A stretch of DNA of 64,000 nt from Rodentibacter haemolyticus (GCF_015356115.1 NZ_CP063056.1:868001-932000); one strand, 5' to 3'; positions 46,636 to 56,506 are shown, numbered from the stretch's first letter. Numbers and translations are program-made. The notes: a model not told the origin generated them from the sequence alone.

Positions 46636-47187
46636 ATGGAACAGCAAAAATCACCCGATCCCTATGCAAAATATAATCGACAATCTAATGCCATAAGCAA
46701 AATTGTTTTTGCCAGCCGTTGGTTACAATTACCGATTTATCTCGGTCTTGTTGTCGTACAGGGCATTTACGCCTATAAATTTATGAAATCCCTTTGGCAT
46801 CTGATTACAAATATCAATGAAATGGATTCCAATACCATTATGCTTGCCGTGCTGAATCTTATTGATGTGGTAATGATTGCCAATTTACTTGTGATGGTGA
46901 CGATTGGCGGTTATGAGATTTTCGTCTCTAAACTAAAAACCCGAAACCACCCGGATCAACCGGAATGGATGAGCCACGTTAATGCAACGGTGTTAAAAGT
47001 GAAACTCTCGATGTCGATTATCACGATTTCATCGATTCATATGTTACAAACTTTTGTTAATGTAAGTAATCTTCCGGAAAAAACCATGATGTGGCAGCTT
47101 TTCTTGCATCTCGGTTTCTTAGTCTCTGCGATTGCATTGGCTTATACCGATAAGATTCTTTACAGCACCAGCCACAAAAGCCACTAA
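46636..47187 (+). CDS. yqhA: UPF0114/YqhA family membrane protein
   Basis: A 183-residue integral membrane protein with four helices. [24 protein letters not shown] and [16 protein letters not shown] are the family hallmarks. No proven function. It overlaps rluE by one base (TAATG). Confidence 0.9.
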   Translation: MEQQKSPDPYAKYNRQSNAISKIVFASRWLQLPIYLGLVVVQGIYAYKFMKSLWHLITNINEMDSNTIMLAVLNLIDVVMIANLLVMVTIGGYEIFVSKLKTRNHPDQPEWMSHVNATVLKVKLSMSIITISSIHMLQTFVNVSNLPEKTMMWQLFLHLGFLVSAIALAYTDKILYSTSHKSH

Positions 47188-47855
47188 TGCGAAAGATTTT
47201 TTCTCGTTCAAACGCCAACCAAAAGCCCGTCGGCGTTTCTTTTAAAACGAGCAAACAAAAAGCAAAGCCCCCCGTAAAAACACGGGTCATTATTTTTAAT
47301 AAGCCTTTTGATGTCTTAACTCAATTCACCGATGAAAACGGACGGGCTACGCTTAAAGATTTTATTCCTATCCCTCATATTTATGCCGCAGGGCGGCTTG
47401 ATCGCGACAGTGAGGGGTTACTTATTCTTACCAATAACGGGGAATTACAACACCACCTTGCCGCTCCCGAATTCAAAACGGAGAAAACCTACTGGGTGCA
47501 AGTGGAAGGTGAGCCGAGCGAGCAGGATTTGATGCCTTTACGCCAAGGCGTGGAACTCAAAGACGGAATGACAAAACCGGCAAAAGTGCGGTTGATTTCA
47601 ACACCGGATTTATGGCAACGTCATCCGCCTATCCGTGAGCGGAAATCCATTCCGACATCTTGGTTGGAAATTAAAATCACGGAGGGGCGCAACCGTCAAG
47701 TACGCCGTATGACAGCCCATATCGGCTTTCCGACATTGCGTTTAGTGCGCTATCAAATGGGAGTATTATCCATTGAAGGATTGGCAAATGGTGAATATCG
47801 AGAATTGTCTGAAAAAGAAATTGAGAGATTATTCCTTTCCTTAAAAGGAAAATAA
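47187..47855 (+). CDS. rluE: 23S rRNA pseudouridine synthase RluE type
   Basis: Makes pseudouridine in 23S rRNA (position 2457 in E. coli). The 222 residues have the RsuA-family catalytic motif [17 protein letters not shown] (Asp near 69) and GRNRQVRRM. There is no N-terminal S4 domain, which fits RluE and not RluB or RsuA. Starts on the stop of yqhA. Confidence 0.92.
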   Translation: MRKIFSRSNANQKPVGVSFKTSKQKAKPPVKTRVIIFNKPFDVLTQFTDENGRATLKDFIPIPHIYAAGRLDRDSEGLLILTNNGELQHHLAAPEFKTEKTYWVQVEGEPSEQDLMPLRQGVELKDGMTKPAKVRLISTPDLWQRHPPIRERKSIPTSWLEIKITEGRNRQVRRMTAHIGFPTLRLVRYQMGVLSIEGLANGEYRELSEKEIERLFLSLKGK

Positions 47856-47880
47856 GGTGCAATTTACACTCGATAATCCG

Positions 47881-47958
47881 GTCGTAGGGTGGGCAACTAG
47901 TTGCCCACCGAAAATATTATGGTTAAACGGTGGGCAAAAAATTTGCCCACCCTACGGT
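47881..47958. repeat. palindromic repeat, family A copy (core only)
   Basis: GTAGGGTGGGCAACTAGTTG and GGGCAAAAAATTTGCCCACC cores between rluE and the Lys-rich gene, which converge on it. Confidence 0.65.
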
Positions 47959-47995
47959 GATTGGTGATTTGAGTGTGCGACTAATCCTGCATTAT

Positions 47996-48697
47996 TTAAA
48001 ACATCACTTGCGCATTTTCTACCTGAACGAAAAAGCCATTTCCATTCAAAATCACACTGTAATCCGTTTGATATTTTTTACCGTTTGTCTCCACTAATGT
48101 ATGGCAACTGCGAATGCCCTGCTGTGGATAATGTTGCGTTTCACGGGTTTGGCTAAGTTTTCTTACCGTCATAGGTACACCCGTTGCTTTACCTTGTTGT
48201 TTGAATGCATCGGATAGCACTTTAATCACTTCGCTATCTTGACATTTCGGCACAAGCACGGCTTTTTTTGCCTGACTAAGCGGTTGGGCTTCCGCTGCAT
48301 TGCTTTCGACTTTTTCCACTTTTTTATCAATCTGTTTTTGTCGAACCGATTTTGCTTTATGTGCTTTTTTTGACGATTTGTGAGAAGTGGTTTTTACCTG
48401 CGATTTAGCTGATTTCTTATCCTTACTCACTTGTTTTTTAGTCATTTTTTTATCAGACTTCACCGATTTCTTCTGTGCTGTTTTTTTATTCCCTGCTTTG
48501 ATTTTTGTTTTTTTCTCTACCGACTTTTTTACATCCGCTTTTTTCGTTGTAAGTTTTTTCTCAGTTGGCTTTTTGACTTGTGTTTTTTTCGTCTGCTTAA
48601 TACTTTGTTTTTCTGTATTTTTTTGTGGCGTTGCGGCAATTGCCGTAACCGTGATAAAAGGCAACAATGCCAATAACACCTTAACGAATTTTTTCAT
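47996..48697 (-). CDS. exported lysine-rich protein of unknown function
   Basis: A 233-residue product with signal peptide (MKKFVKVLLALLPFITVTAIAA). Residues about 25-130 are almost all Lys, Thr, Ser, Val and Ala in loose KK-x-(A/V)-KK repeats. The last 90 residues (from AKKAVLVPKCQDSEV) are a compact domain with two Cys, perhaps a disulfide. The start at 48697 has AGGAGA 7 bases before; the longer frame reaches into a palindromic repeat. The basic part could bind DNA, cell-wall polymers or lipopolysaccharide; that is speculation. Confidence 0.75.
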   Translation of the reverse strand: MKKFVKVLLALLPFITVTAIAATPQKNTEKQSIKQTKKTQVKKPTEKKLTTKKADVKKSVEKKTKIKAGNKKTAQKKSVKSDKKMTKKQVSKDKKSAKSQVKTTSHKSSKKAHKAKSVRQKQIDKKVEKVESNAAEAQPLSQAKKAVLVPKCQDSEVIKVLSDAFKQQGKATGVPMTVRKLSQTRETQHYPQQGIRSCHTLVETNGKKYQTDYSVILNGNGFFVQVENAQVMF

Positions 48698-48714
48698 AAT
48701 GTTCTCCTTAAACA

Positions 48715-48873
48715 GGTATGATGTAGCAGTTGCACAAATATTGTTAAACAACGATTGTGTAGAACCGGTGGGCAAATTTTTGCCCACCGGTTCAAAGAGA
48801 GAATTTCAACGGTGGGCAAAAATTCCCCCCCCCTACTTTGTACATTGTGCGACTGATACATAATACCGTCTTA
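48715..48873. repeat. MITE-like palindromic repeat, family A copy
   Basis: Left end GGTATGATGTAGCAGTTGCA, right end TGCGACTGATACATAATACC, inverted relative to one another, with GGTGGGCAAATTTTTGCCCACC inside. Lies in the region upstream of the Lys-rich gene. Confidence 0.7.
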
Positions 48874-48878
48874 AACAA

Positions 48879-48905
48879 AAAGTGCGGCTAAACTAACCGC
48901 ACTTC
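48879..48905 (-). terminator. terminator of gpmA from an uptake-signal pair
   Basis: AAAGTGCGG and CCGCACTT arms around CTAAACTAA; on the minus strand a TTTTTG run follows. Confidence 0.6.
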
Positions 48906-48911
48906 ATTCTC

Positions 48912-48978
48912 TCGTGAATTAAATAAAAACGGATACAAAGCTGCAAACCGTAGACATTTTTAAATCTAATTCACGATA
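48912..48978. repeat. short palindromic repeat, family B copy
   Basis: TCGTGAATTAAAT at the left and AAATCTAATTCACGA at the right, inverted, with GGATACAAAGCTGCAAACCG between. Copies also at 10501 and 56361. Confidence 0.65.
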
Positions 48979-48988
48979 AAATTTAAAA

Positions 48989-49672
48989 TTAAAGATAATA
49001 ATGTTCTACGTAATTTAATTTATCATCAAGTTTTAACACTAACGGCTGACCGGTCGGAATTTCAAAATCCATAATCTCCGCATCGGAAATACCGATGATG
49101 TGTTTTGCCAATGCACGAAGCGAGTTACCGTGAGCCACCACTAAAACACGTTTGCCGGAAAGCATTGCCGGTGCAATTTGATCTTCCCAGAACGGCAATG
49201 CACGTTCTAAAGTAATCTTTAAGTTTTCCGCATTCGGCACGACATCTGACGGAATGTTCGCATAACGGCGGTCGTTGTGTGCTGAATTTGGATCCTGCGG
49301 ATCTAAATCCGGCGGAGAAATATCATAAGAACGACGCCAAATATGAACTTGTTCATCACCGTATTGTTCTGCCGTCGCTTTTTTGTCTAAGCCTTGCAAT
49401 GCACCGTAATGACGTTCATTTAAACGCCAGTTTTTCACTTGAGGAATCCATAATTGGTGAGATTCTTCCAGCACGATGTTACAAGTTTTAATTGCTCGCG
49501 TTAATACGGAAGTAAAGGCAATATCAAATTCATAACCGGCATCCAATAATTTCTTACCTGCCGCTTTGGCTTCTTCCACACCACGTTCGGTGAGGTTTAC
49601 ATCGCGCCAGCCGGTGAATAAGTTTTTCGCATTCCATTCACTGAAACCGTGACGAATAAAGACTAATTCCAT
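48989..49672 (-). CDS. gpmA: 2,3-bisphosphoglycerate-dependent phosphoglycerate mutase
   Basis: Glycolytic interconversion of 3- and 2-phosphoglycerate. The 227 residues start [22 protein letters not shown] with the phosphohistidine in RHG (His8), and include [10 protein letters not shown] (about 86-95) and [10 protein letters not shown]. It stands alone and is preceded by AGGAGA-like sequence (complement of 49676-49683). Confidence 0.97.
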   Translation of the reverse strand: MELVFIRHGFSEWNAKNLFTGWRDVNLTERGVEEAKAAGKKLLDAGYEFDIAFTSVLTRAIKTCNIVLEESHQLWIPQVKNWRLNERHYGALQGLDKKATAEQYGDEQVHIWRRSYDISPPDLDPQDPNSAHNDRRYANIPSDVVPNAENLKITLERALPFWEDQIAPAMLSGKRVLVVAHGNSLRALAKHIIGISDAEIMDFEIPTGQPLVLKLDDKLNYVEHYYL

Positions 49673-49881
49673 AAGGATCTCCTAAAGGTCTGTTAGTAAA
49701 AATAAACGAGCACTTTTATAGCAAAAAATCATTCGGTTTAAAAGCGAAAAGGCTCGTTTTCCTGATCTTTCGCAAAAAATCGGAGGGGGGCGTTTTAGCA
49801 ATCTTAAAATAATGCTACTATTTACGCCCTATAAGCGAATAATCTTTACTCACCTTTATTTTTATCTCTAGAATTTGATGT

Positions 49882-51114
49882 ATGCAGTATTGGAAACCGA
49901 GCGCAAAAACATTTTCAAAAATGACCGCACTTTTAGCCTGTGGGCTCATTGCCTTTTCACCATTTGGCTATGGCAATAATCTCAATCAAATTCAACAACA
50001 AATCAAACAACAAGAATCAAAACTTGCCGAGCAAAAACGTAAGCAGGCTCAGCTTCAATCCACCTTAAAAAATCAAGAAAGCAAAATCAATTCCGTTGCC
50101 GGCGAACTACGTGAAACGGAACTCAGTTTGAAAGAAATCCGTAAACAAATCGCAGAATCGGACAAGCAAATCAAACAATTAGAGAAAAAAGAACGTGAAC
50201 AAAAAAACAAACTGGCAAAGCAGATGGATGCTATTTATCGCTCGGGGTTAAACCCTTCCGTGTTGGAGAGAATGCTCTCTGAAGATGCGAAAAAAGCGGC
50301 ACGGATGAAAGTGTATTACGAGCATCTAAACCAAGCCCGTATTGAAATGATTAATCATCTTCAAACCACACAAATACAAATTGTTAAACAAAAAGAGGCG
50401 ATTTTAGGGCAGCAGCAAAGCCATAGGGATCAGCTTTCCATACAGAAAAAGCAACAACAAGAATTAGAAAAAATTCAACGTGAACGTCAATCCACTTTGA
50501 ACGAAATCAATAAAAATATTAATAAAGATCAGAATAAATTAGAAAGTTTACGTGCAAATGAAACCGCCTTGCGCCAAGAAATTCAACGAGCGGAACAAGT
50601 CGCACGCCAACAAGAGCAGCGCGAGCGGGAAGCCTTGGCACAGCGGAAACAATCGGAAGAAAAACGCACAGCCAAACCTTATAAACCAACGGCACAAGAG
50701 CGTCAATTGATTAACAGCACCAGTGGTCTAGGAGCGGCTAAACGTCAATACAATAAGCCGGTAAACGGTTCGACATTATACGCGTTCGGTTCGACACAAG
50801 CCGGAGAAGCCCGCTGGAAAGGAATGGTGATTGCCGCCCCTAACGGTACTGCGGTGCGTGCCATTGCAAGCGGTCGAGTGATCCTTGCCGGACAGCTAAA
50901 TGGTTACGGCTATATGGTTATTATTAAGCACGGCGATAGTGATTTGAGTTTGTACGGTTTTAACCAAGCGGTATTTGTGAAAGCAAACCAACTGGTTTCA
51001 GCCGGTCAAACTATCGCTCAAGTGGGGAATACCGGAGAACTTTCCCGATCGGCCTTGTATTTTGGTATTAGCCGAAAAGGCGTACCGGTAAACCCTGCGG
51101 GATGGATAAAATAA
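49882..51114 (+). CDS. envC: murein hydrolase activator EnvC
   Basis: Periplasmic protein of 410 residues that activates amidases AmiA/AmiB at the division site. Signal sequence to about residue 35, a very long coiled coil (about 36-265), then a degenerate LytM domain (about 300-410: GMVIAAPNGTAVRAIASGRV...SALYFGISRKGVPVNPAGW). The zinc-binding histidines of active LytM enzymes are absent, as expected of EnvC. The stop overlaps the next start. Confidence 0.93.
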   Translation: MQYWKPSAKTFSKMTALLACGLIAFSPFGYGNNLNQIQQQIKQQESKLAEQKRKQAQLQSTLKNQESKINSVAGELRETELSLKEIRKQIAESDKQIKQLEKKEREQKNKLAKQMDAIYRSGLNPSVLERMLSEDAKKAARMKVYYEHLNQARIEMINHLQTTQIQIVKQKEAILGQQQSHRDQLSIQKKQQQELEKIQRERQSTLNEINKNINKDQNKLESLRANETALRQEIQRAEQVARQQEQREREALAQRKQSEEKRTAKPYKPTAQERQLINSTSGLGAAKRQYNKPVNGSTLYAFGSTQAGEARWKGMVIAAPNGTAVRAIASGRVILAGQLNGYGYMVIIKHGDSDLSLYGFNQAVFVKANQLVSAGQTIAQVGNTGELSRSALYFGISRKGVPVNPAGWIK

Positions 51115-51956
51115 TGCACAACATATTAAAAAGTGCGGTTAAAAATTTCATCCTTTTTTCGACCGCACTTTTCTCCTCTTTTGTTAGCGCACAAAGCAAA
51201 CTTGCCATTGTGATTGATGATATCGGCTATCACCCGAAAGAAGATGCGGCGATTTTCGCGATGCCGAGGGAAATTTCCGTAGCGATTATTCCCTCAGCAC
51301 CTTATGCCAAAGCACGTAATCAAGAGGCGAAAACTCAGGGACGTGATGTGCTTATTCATATGCCGATGCAACCGGTAAGCCAAATTAAAATAGAAGAAGG
51401 CGGTTTATCTTTAGGAATGTCGGCAGAACAAGTTGCCAAGCGTGTTCAAAGAGCAAAAGAGACGGTAAGTTATGCCATTGGAATGAATAATCATATGGGG
51501 AGTGCGGCGACAGCGGATAGCCTCTTAATGAAACATTTAATGCAAGCGCTACATTCACAGCATTTGTTCTTTTTAGATAGCCGAACCATTGGAAAATCCG
51601 TTGCAGGTAAAATTGCAAAAGAGCAAGGCGTACGCTCGTTAGATCGCCATATTTTCCTAGATGACAGTAATGAATTTGCCGATGTTCAACGCCAATTTCA
51701 AGCCGCACTCCAATATGCCCGAAAACACGGCACGGCAATTGCTATTGGACACCCTCGAAAAAATACAGTGGCGGTGTTACAGCAAGGCTTACGCAATTTA
51801 CCTTCGGATATTCAACTTGTCGGAATGGGTAGTTTATGGCGTAACGAGCGCGTCATTCCGCCAAAACCGTTTATTTTGTTATTTAATGACACACCGGCAC
51901 CGACGTCCGAAGCACCTTATGAGCCGATACCGTTACTGCGTGGTGTACCAAGATAA
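51114..51956 (+). CDS. yibQ: divergent polysaccharide deacetylase family protein (YibQ)
   Basis: A secreted protein of 280 residues. Starting at 51114 gives a signal peptide (MHNILKSAVKNFILFSTALFSSFVSA); an ATG at 51102 would overlap envC further. It then reads KLAIVIDDIGYHPKED, the NodB-like fold start, and has IPSAPYA, HMPMQP and AIGHPRKNTV. YibQ usually follows envC and its substrate is unproven. An inverted uptake-signal pair lies in its signal peptide region (51129-51172). Confidence 0.88.
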   Translation: MHNILKSAVKNFILFSTALFSSFVSAQSKLAIVIDDIGYHPKEDAAIFAMPREISVAIIPSAPYAKARNQEAKTQGRDVLIHMPMQPVSQIKIEEGGLSLGMSAEQVAKRVQRAKETVSYAIGMNNHMGSAATADSLLMKHLMQALHSQHLFFLDSRTIGKSVAGKIAKEQGVRSLDRHIFLDDSNEFADVQRQFQAALQYARKHGTAIAIGHPRKNTVAVLQQGLRNLPSDIQLVGMGSLWRNERVIPPKPFILLFNDTPAPTSEAPYEPIPLLRGVPR

Positions 51957-52071
51957 AAAGTGTAGCAGGTGTTTATTCCACTGATATCATCTAATTATAG
52001 CGAAATAGCGAATAAAGCCTGCTTTAGGAAGAAAACTTAACGGGGCGAAAAACGGTAAAATCGCCAATCAA

Positions 52072-52701
52072 TTAACGCCTGTGATATTCAAAATACAATA
52101 CGGTTGCCGCAACACGTGAATGGACGTTTAATTTGCGTAATAAATTTCGGATATGTACTTTCACGGTTTCTTCCGAGATAAATAATTGACCTGCAATTTG
52201 TTTGTTAGATAAACCGGTGGCAATTAAACTCAGCACGTCCATCTCGCGTTCCGTCAAGGACTCCATCGGATCTTGGCGGTGCTCCCGTTCAATAAGCAAA
52301 TTTTTAATTGAATCGCTTAAAATCACTTCACCTTGCGCAATACGTGTAATCTGGTCAAGCAAGGTATCCGGCTCAGTATCTTTTAATAAATAGCCATCGG
52401 CACCGGCATCAACCAACGCAAAAATATCATTTTTCGCATCAGATACGGTTAAGATCACAATACGCGCATCCACGCCCTCTGCCCGTAATCCTTTAAGCGT
52501 ATCCAACCCTGAAAGCCCTTTCATATTCAGATCCAAAATAATCAGATCCGGTAACCTTTGTAAGGCAACGGAAATCCCTTCCGCCCCGCTACCAACATCC
52601 GCAATCACTTCAAAGTTATCATTTAATTCAATAAGTTGCTTAATACCACGGCGCATTAATGGGTGATCATCGATTAATAATACTTTTAATTTTTCTTGCA
52701 C
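52072..52701 (-). CDS. narP: nitrate/nitrite response regulator NarP
   Basis: A 209-residue response regulator. Receiver domain with IDDHPLMRRG, phosphorylated Asp in LIILDLNMKG (about residue 59) and Lys in YLLKDTE; C-terminal LuxR-type helix-turn-helix (LTEREMDVLSLIATGLSNKQIAGQLFISEETVKVHIRNLLRKL). NarP is the single nitrate regulator of Haemophilus and controls nrf and related operons, of which several lie in this window. The partner sensor narQ is not in the window. It lies downstream of cyaA, same strand. Confidence 0.93.
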   Translation of the reverse strand: MQEKLKVLLIDDHPLMRRGIKQLIELNDNFEVIADVGSGAEGISVALQRLPDLIILDLNMKGLSGLDTLKGLRAEGVDARIVILTVSDAKNDIFALVDAGADGYLLKDTEPDTLLDQITRIAQGEVILSDSIKNLLIEREHRQDPMESLTEREMDVLSLIATGLSNKQIAGQLFISEETVKVHIRNLLRKLNVHSRVAATVLYFEYHRR

Positions 52702-52834
52702 ATTTCCCCCTTGGTAATAATTGATAGAATCCTACACCAAAATTCTGTCATTTTAGCGGGATTTAAAATACCTTCCAATTGTAAAAATAAGAGAAGTTGA
52801 TCTATCTCATTACAATCCCTCTTTTGAGGTAGAG

Positions 52835-55336
52835 CTAATGAAGGTTTCGTTGATATTTGAAAGGTAAAATTTGTACGCTTCCCTGTGGGCAACGCTGTAA
52901 TTGATAAAATTGAGGATAATTAAAATCACGGGATTCAATATGATAAGGATTTTCACCGCCAAGGCTTGAAGCTTGATAAAGTCGATTAATTTCACGGACT
53001 TTATCATCTTTCAATCCATCGCAATGGCGATAGATTTCTAAATGATTCAATTCGTCCAATAAATACACATTGAATGTTTCATCTTTATTATCCTCAAAGA
53101 AAAATTGTAAAAAACCTTCTCTGGCGAAAAGATCAATGCCCGCCGGATATTGACGGTTACCGAGTGAAACATCTTCTTTTTCTTCTACCGAGGTTCTTAA
53201 AATACCATCAAAATCGACCGCACTTTGCGCATCATTTTCCACTTCTTGCAAACTAATGCCACGTTCTTCAAAAAAGAATTGCCAGTTTTTCCCGGCGACA
53301 CGCAATCTCGGCGTGTGGGGCGGTGGGCTATCGCCAAGTTGAATGCTGATACAACGATTCACTAATGCATTCACTAAGTGGCGTAACGTGCGGCGATAAT
53401 GTTTGCTATAGCAACATACCTGCACCGAACGAGGGCTATTCACGCCGCGATAGATTTTGTTGGACAGCACTTTTAATGCCAACAAAATCGCATTAGCGCC
53501 TTCAAAATGAAAAGTGCGGATTTCATTCCATATATTACGATAAGTAAAATCAATACTGCCGACGAAATTCTGTTCAAAAGGTCCAACGCTAAACAAATCA
53601 CTGGCAGAAAGATTGTCTCTAAATTCGCTTAAAGGTGCCGACGGATCCACGGTTAAATTAACGGCAATTAAAATCTGACGAATCTCACAGGAATTTGCAA
53701 AGGCATCACTACCGACAGTCGTTGCGTTGCGTGAAAAAGAAAGACGAAGATCTGCAACAAAATTTCGCAAGGTTTCAATATTAACGCTTTTACTAAAGAG
53801 ATAAAGCTCCGTTTCCGCCGTGAGTAAGCGATTAAAATATGCCCATGCAACCAGTTTATTTAAACTCTCACTGTATTCAGTCACCCGACCGTCGGAAAAC
53901 ATCATAGCATTTGGCGGTCTATTAATCAGATACCAACCGTCTTTAAAGTGCTTATTGCCACGCACTTCTAAAAAAGAAATATGCGGTTCAGATAAATCAC
54001 GGAAATTTTGCGTATTTAGCAAATTCACTTTTCCCGGTAACTCTTCAAATGCCGTATAAAGCTTACGTGTCAGAATATTAATATCCTGTGGAATCACACT
54101 GGAATGAATTTTATGTTTTCGCGCAAAATTGACTAAATTACGGTAGCTTAACATGAGAAATTTCACCAAGTTTTGATGGCTTTTTTTCACCTGTTTAATC
54201 TTCCAAAACGGACGCCGGTTCAACTCGCCAATTATCTCGGTATTCCAGCCCCACTCTTGGGCAAGAATGCGCATATAGTTGGTTCGCCAGTTATTACGTT
54301 GATATAGCGACAAGTCCTCCATCACCTTGATATAGAAACAGCGGCGCACAAAATAAAGGCGTTTAAATTCGGAAAGTGCGGTCAAATAATTTGTTACTTT
54401 TGTCAAAATCGCAATATAAGGATCAAAGTGATGTTCCGGCGTTGTATTGCCGGAAAAGAGATCTTCTTTAAATTGTCTGGCAATAAGGCGCGCATTGGGG
54501 TATTCCTCAGAATATGCCTCCAACAGTGAAATTTTTAATACGGATTTATAAGGGGAATCTACGCCCTTATAAAGTAACCACAAACTTGCACCGAAATATT
54601 CTTTAGCGGAAAAGCGTCCTAATCCGCCGAAATCCACCCAATCCTGCGGATTAAGCGAACCGTCCTCTATTCGTTTTTGTACTTCTTTTTCGTAATCGGC
54701 TTCCTTCTCAACCCATAAATGCCACCATAGCAGCGGTTTGCCGGCAAGGCGAACCGCCGAACGATAAAACTCCTCCAATAACAACATATATTGTGCCGAG
54801 CCGCTATTTTCATTGGTAACGGGATCTGCGTAACGCTCGCTGCGGAAACGTTGTTGATCGACTAAGTAAAAATGAATTTCAACATCAAACTGCAACGCCC
54901 ACTCTTCAATCTTACGTGCTTTTTGTGTGAGTAAATCACGTTCTTCTTCCGTTAAATCTTCCCGATGGCAAATCCATGTATCCACATCGGAACTTGAAGT
55001 CTGGCTAATAGAACCGAAGCTCCCCATCACATACATCCCTAAAATCGGCGGGTTTTCCATATAAACCTGACGCTTTAACTCAGCATTGTGAAGAGGAAAT
55101 TCATCGGAAAGAAAATTCTGTTGATATTCCGATAAAGTGAAATTTGCGATACCGAAAACAGCATATGGAGAAGGCGAAACATAGCCGGGTAAACCGGGAT
55201 AGTTAAAGTGAAACAAAAGAGGGAGTAAAGATAACACGTGCTGAAATCCGCTATTCAAACCTAACTGTGCGCGTTCCAAGCGACGTTGGTCTAAAATTTC
55301 AACATATTTCTTTGCTTGATTAAGATCGTATTTCAC
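52835..55336 (-). CDS. cyaA: class I adenylate cyclase
   Basis: Makes cAMP for CRP. The 833-residue protein is of the enterobacterial class I type: catalytic N-terminal half with MYVMGSFGSISQTSSSDVDTWICHR (about 103-127; the GSxxS-SDVD nucleotidyltransferase motif), then KPLLWWHLW and a regulatory C-terminal half. Sets up the CRP-dependent control seen at mtlA, dld and pckA. In Haemophilus cAMP also controls competence. Confidence 0.96.
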   Translation of the reverse strand: MKYDLNQAKKYVEILDQRRLERAQLGLNSGFQHVLSLLPLLFHFNYPGLPGYVSPSPYAVFGIANFTLSEYQQNFLSDEFPLHNAELKRQVYMENPPILGMYVMGSFGSISQTSSSDVDTWICHREDLTEEERDLLTQKARKIEEWALQFDVEIHFYLVDQQRFRSERYADPVTNENSGSAQYMLLLEEFYRSAVRLAGKPLLWWHLWVEKEADYEKEVQKRIEDGSLNPQDWVDFGGLGRFSAKEYFGASLWLLYKGVDSPYKSVLKISLLEAYSEEYPNARLIARQFKEDLFSGNTTPEHHFDPYIAILTKVTNYLTALSEFKRLYFVRRCFYIKVMEDLSLYQRNNWRTNYMRILAQEWGWNTEIIGELNRRPFWKIKQVKKSHQNLVKFLMLSYRNLVNFARKHKIHSSVIPQDINILTRKLYTAFEELPGKVNLLNTQNFRDLSEPHISFLEVRGNKHFKDGWYLINRPPNAMMFSDGRVTEYSESLNKLVAWAYFNRLLTAETELYLFSKSVNIETLRNFVADLRLSFSRNATTVGSDAFANSCEIRQILIAVNLTVDPSAPLSEFRDNLSASDLFSVGPFEQNFVGSIDFTYRNIWNEIRTFHFEGANAILLALKVLSNKIYRGVNSPRSVQVCCYSKHYRRTLRHLVNALVNRCISIQLGDSPPPHTPRLRVAGKNWQFFFEERGISLQEVENDAQSAVDFDGILRTSVEEKEDVSLGNRQYPAGIDLFAREGFLQFFFEDNKDETFNVYLLDELNHLEIYRHCDGLKDDKVREINRLYQASSLGGENPYHIESRDFNYPQFYQLQRCPQGSVQILPFKYQRNLH

Positions 55337-55417
55337 GTATCACCCTACTAAAAATCACTGTGCGTAATGTACCATTTCAAATCTATTAAGGCAAAAAATT
55401 GCGACCTAACCTGACAT

Positions 55418-55786
55418 TTGCTATATTCGCAACCCTATGATTCCTCATTCGATTTCAATTATGTCCCATTTATCCAAACCAACCTCTATGCCGACAAAAT
55501 TCAGCAATTTACTTGGGCGATTGCCGCTTTTTGCGTTCCTGTTTTGCTTTGGCCTTTAGCATTGCTCATTTCTACCGGCTTTTCCAAAAGCACCGTATTG
55601 AACGAAGGGCAAATTAATCTCTTTTCCACATTATGTTGGATTTATCCTTTTATCCTCGCCATCATCGCCCGAATACTTTATAAACTGCACCACCGCGCGC
55701 CTACTCTTGCGGCAACATTACTCGGTATAAGTGCGGTCATTTTTTATGGTGTTTTAATTTATATCTGCGTGGCAAGTGCCGCATAA
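55418..55786 (+). CDS. small membrane protein, possibly DUF5389-like
   Basis: About 90-120 residues with three hydrophobic helices (from WAIAAFCVPVLLWPLALLI onward: about 32-53, 66-86, 96-118). No function known. The start is unclear: the open frame has only a TTG at 55418. An ATG at 55460 in another frame encodes MSHLSKPTSMPTKFS and would join this frame if one base were added near 55503, so a frameshift is possible. Divergent from cyaA, converging with greB. Confidence 0.6.
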   Translation: MLYSQPYDSSFDFNYVPFIQTNLYADKIQQFTWAIAAFCVPVLLWPLALLISTGFSKSTVLNEGQINLFSTLCWIYPFILAIIARILYKLHHRAPTLAATLLGISAVIFYGVLIYICVASAA

Positions 55787-55847
55787 AAAGCGGCTATATA
55801 ACTAAAAGAATGAATTGAAGTATTACTTCCTAAATACAGTGATGAAT

Positions 55848-56327
55848 TTAGTCTTTTTCATACCAAATCCGATTCACATAAAGCGTAACCCGTCCTGATG
55901 GGGTTTCAACACGAACCTCGTCATCAATGCCTTTCCCTATCAAAGCACGGGCGACCGGAGAATCAATGGAAATCCAATTTTTGGCAGGGTCAAATTCATC
56001 GCAGCCGACCAAACGGTATTGTTTCAATTCACCGTCTTCATCTTCCAGTTCTACCCACGCACCAAAAAATACCTTCCCTTCTTGCTTCGGGCTGTAGTCC
56101 ACAATTTGTAAAACGTCTAAACGTTTGGTAAGAAAACGCACGCGGCGATCAATTTCACGTAAACGACGTTTGCCGTAAATATATTCGGCATTTTCACTGC
56201 GATCCCCCAAAGCGGCGGCATCCGAAACCGCTTGCGTGACTTTTGGACGTTCCTCTCTCCATAAAAATTTCAGTTCTTGATCTAAAGCATTCCAGCCCTG
56301 GCGTGTAATGTAATTTGATTTTGCCAT
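55848..56327 (-). CDS. greB: transcript cleavage factor GreB
   Basis: Rescues backtracked RNA polymerase by promoting cleavage of the transcript. The 159 residues start MAKSNYITRQGWNALDQELKFLW and have the N-terminal coiled coil with the acidic tip GDRSENAEY (Asp and Glu) and the FKBP-like C-terminal domain with SPVARALIGK. The start at 56327 is chosen; an upstream in-frame ATG reads into a palindromic repeat. Confidence 0.95.
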   Translation of the reverse strand: MAKSNYITRQGWNALDQELKFLWREERPKVTQAVSDAAALGDRSENAEYIYGKRRLREIDRRVRFLTKRLDVLQIVDYSPKQEGKVFFGAWVELEDEDGELKQYRLVGCDEFDPAKNWISIDSPVARALIGKGIDDEVRVETPSGRVTLYVNRIWYEKD

Positions 56328-56360
56328 TTGTTTTACCGAAGTCAGAAAATTTATTGAATT

Positions 56361-56430
56361 ATAGTGAATTAAATTAAAATGTATACAAAGCCGCAAGCCG
56401 AAGACATTTTTAAATTTAATGCACGATATA
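56361..56430. repeat. short palindromic repeat, family B copy
   Basis: TATAGTGAATTAAAT at the left, AAATTTAATGCACGATATA at the right, with GTATACAAAGCCGCAAGCCG in the middle. Lies between greB and tex, divergent. Confidence 0.65.
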
Positions 56431-56506
56431 TTTGAGTCAAGGTATTAAAACCAGTATGCTATGCCCAATTTTCATTAATCTTTATTTTTAACAAAGACGT
56501 TTTAAT

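Noticed and set aside
48387..48863. Hydrophobic frame antisense to the Lys-rich gene
   Set aside because: Phe-rich frames result from reading AAA/AAG-rich codons on the opposite strand.
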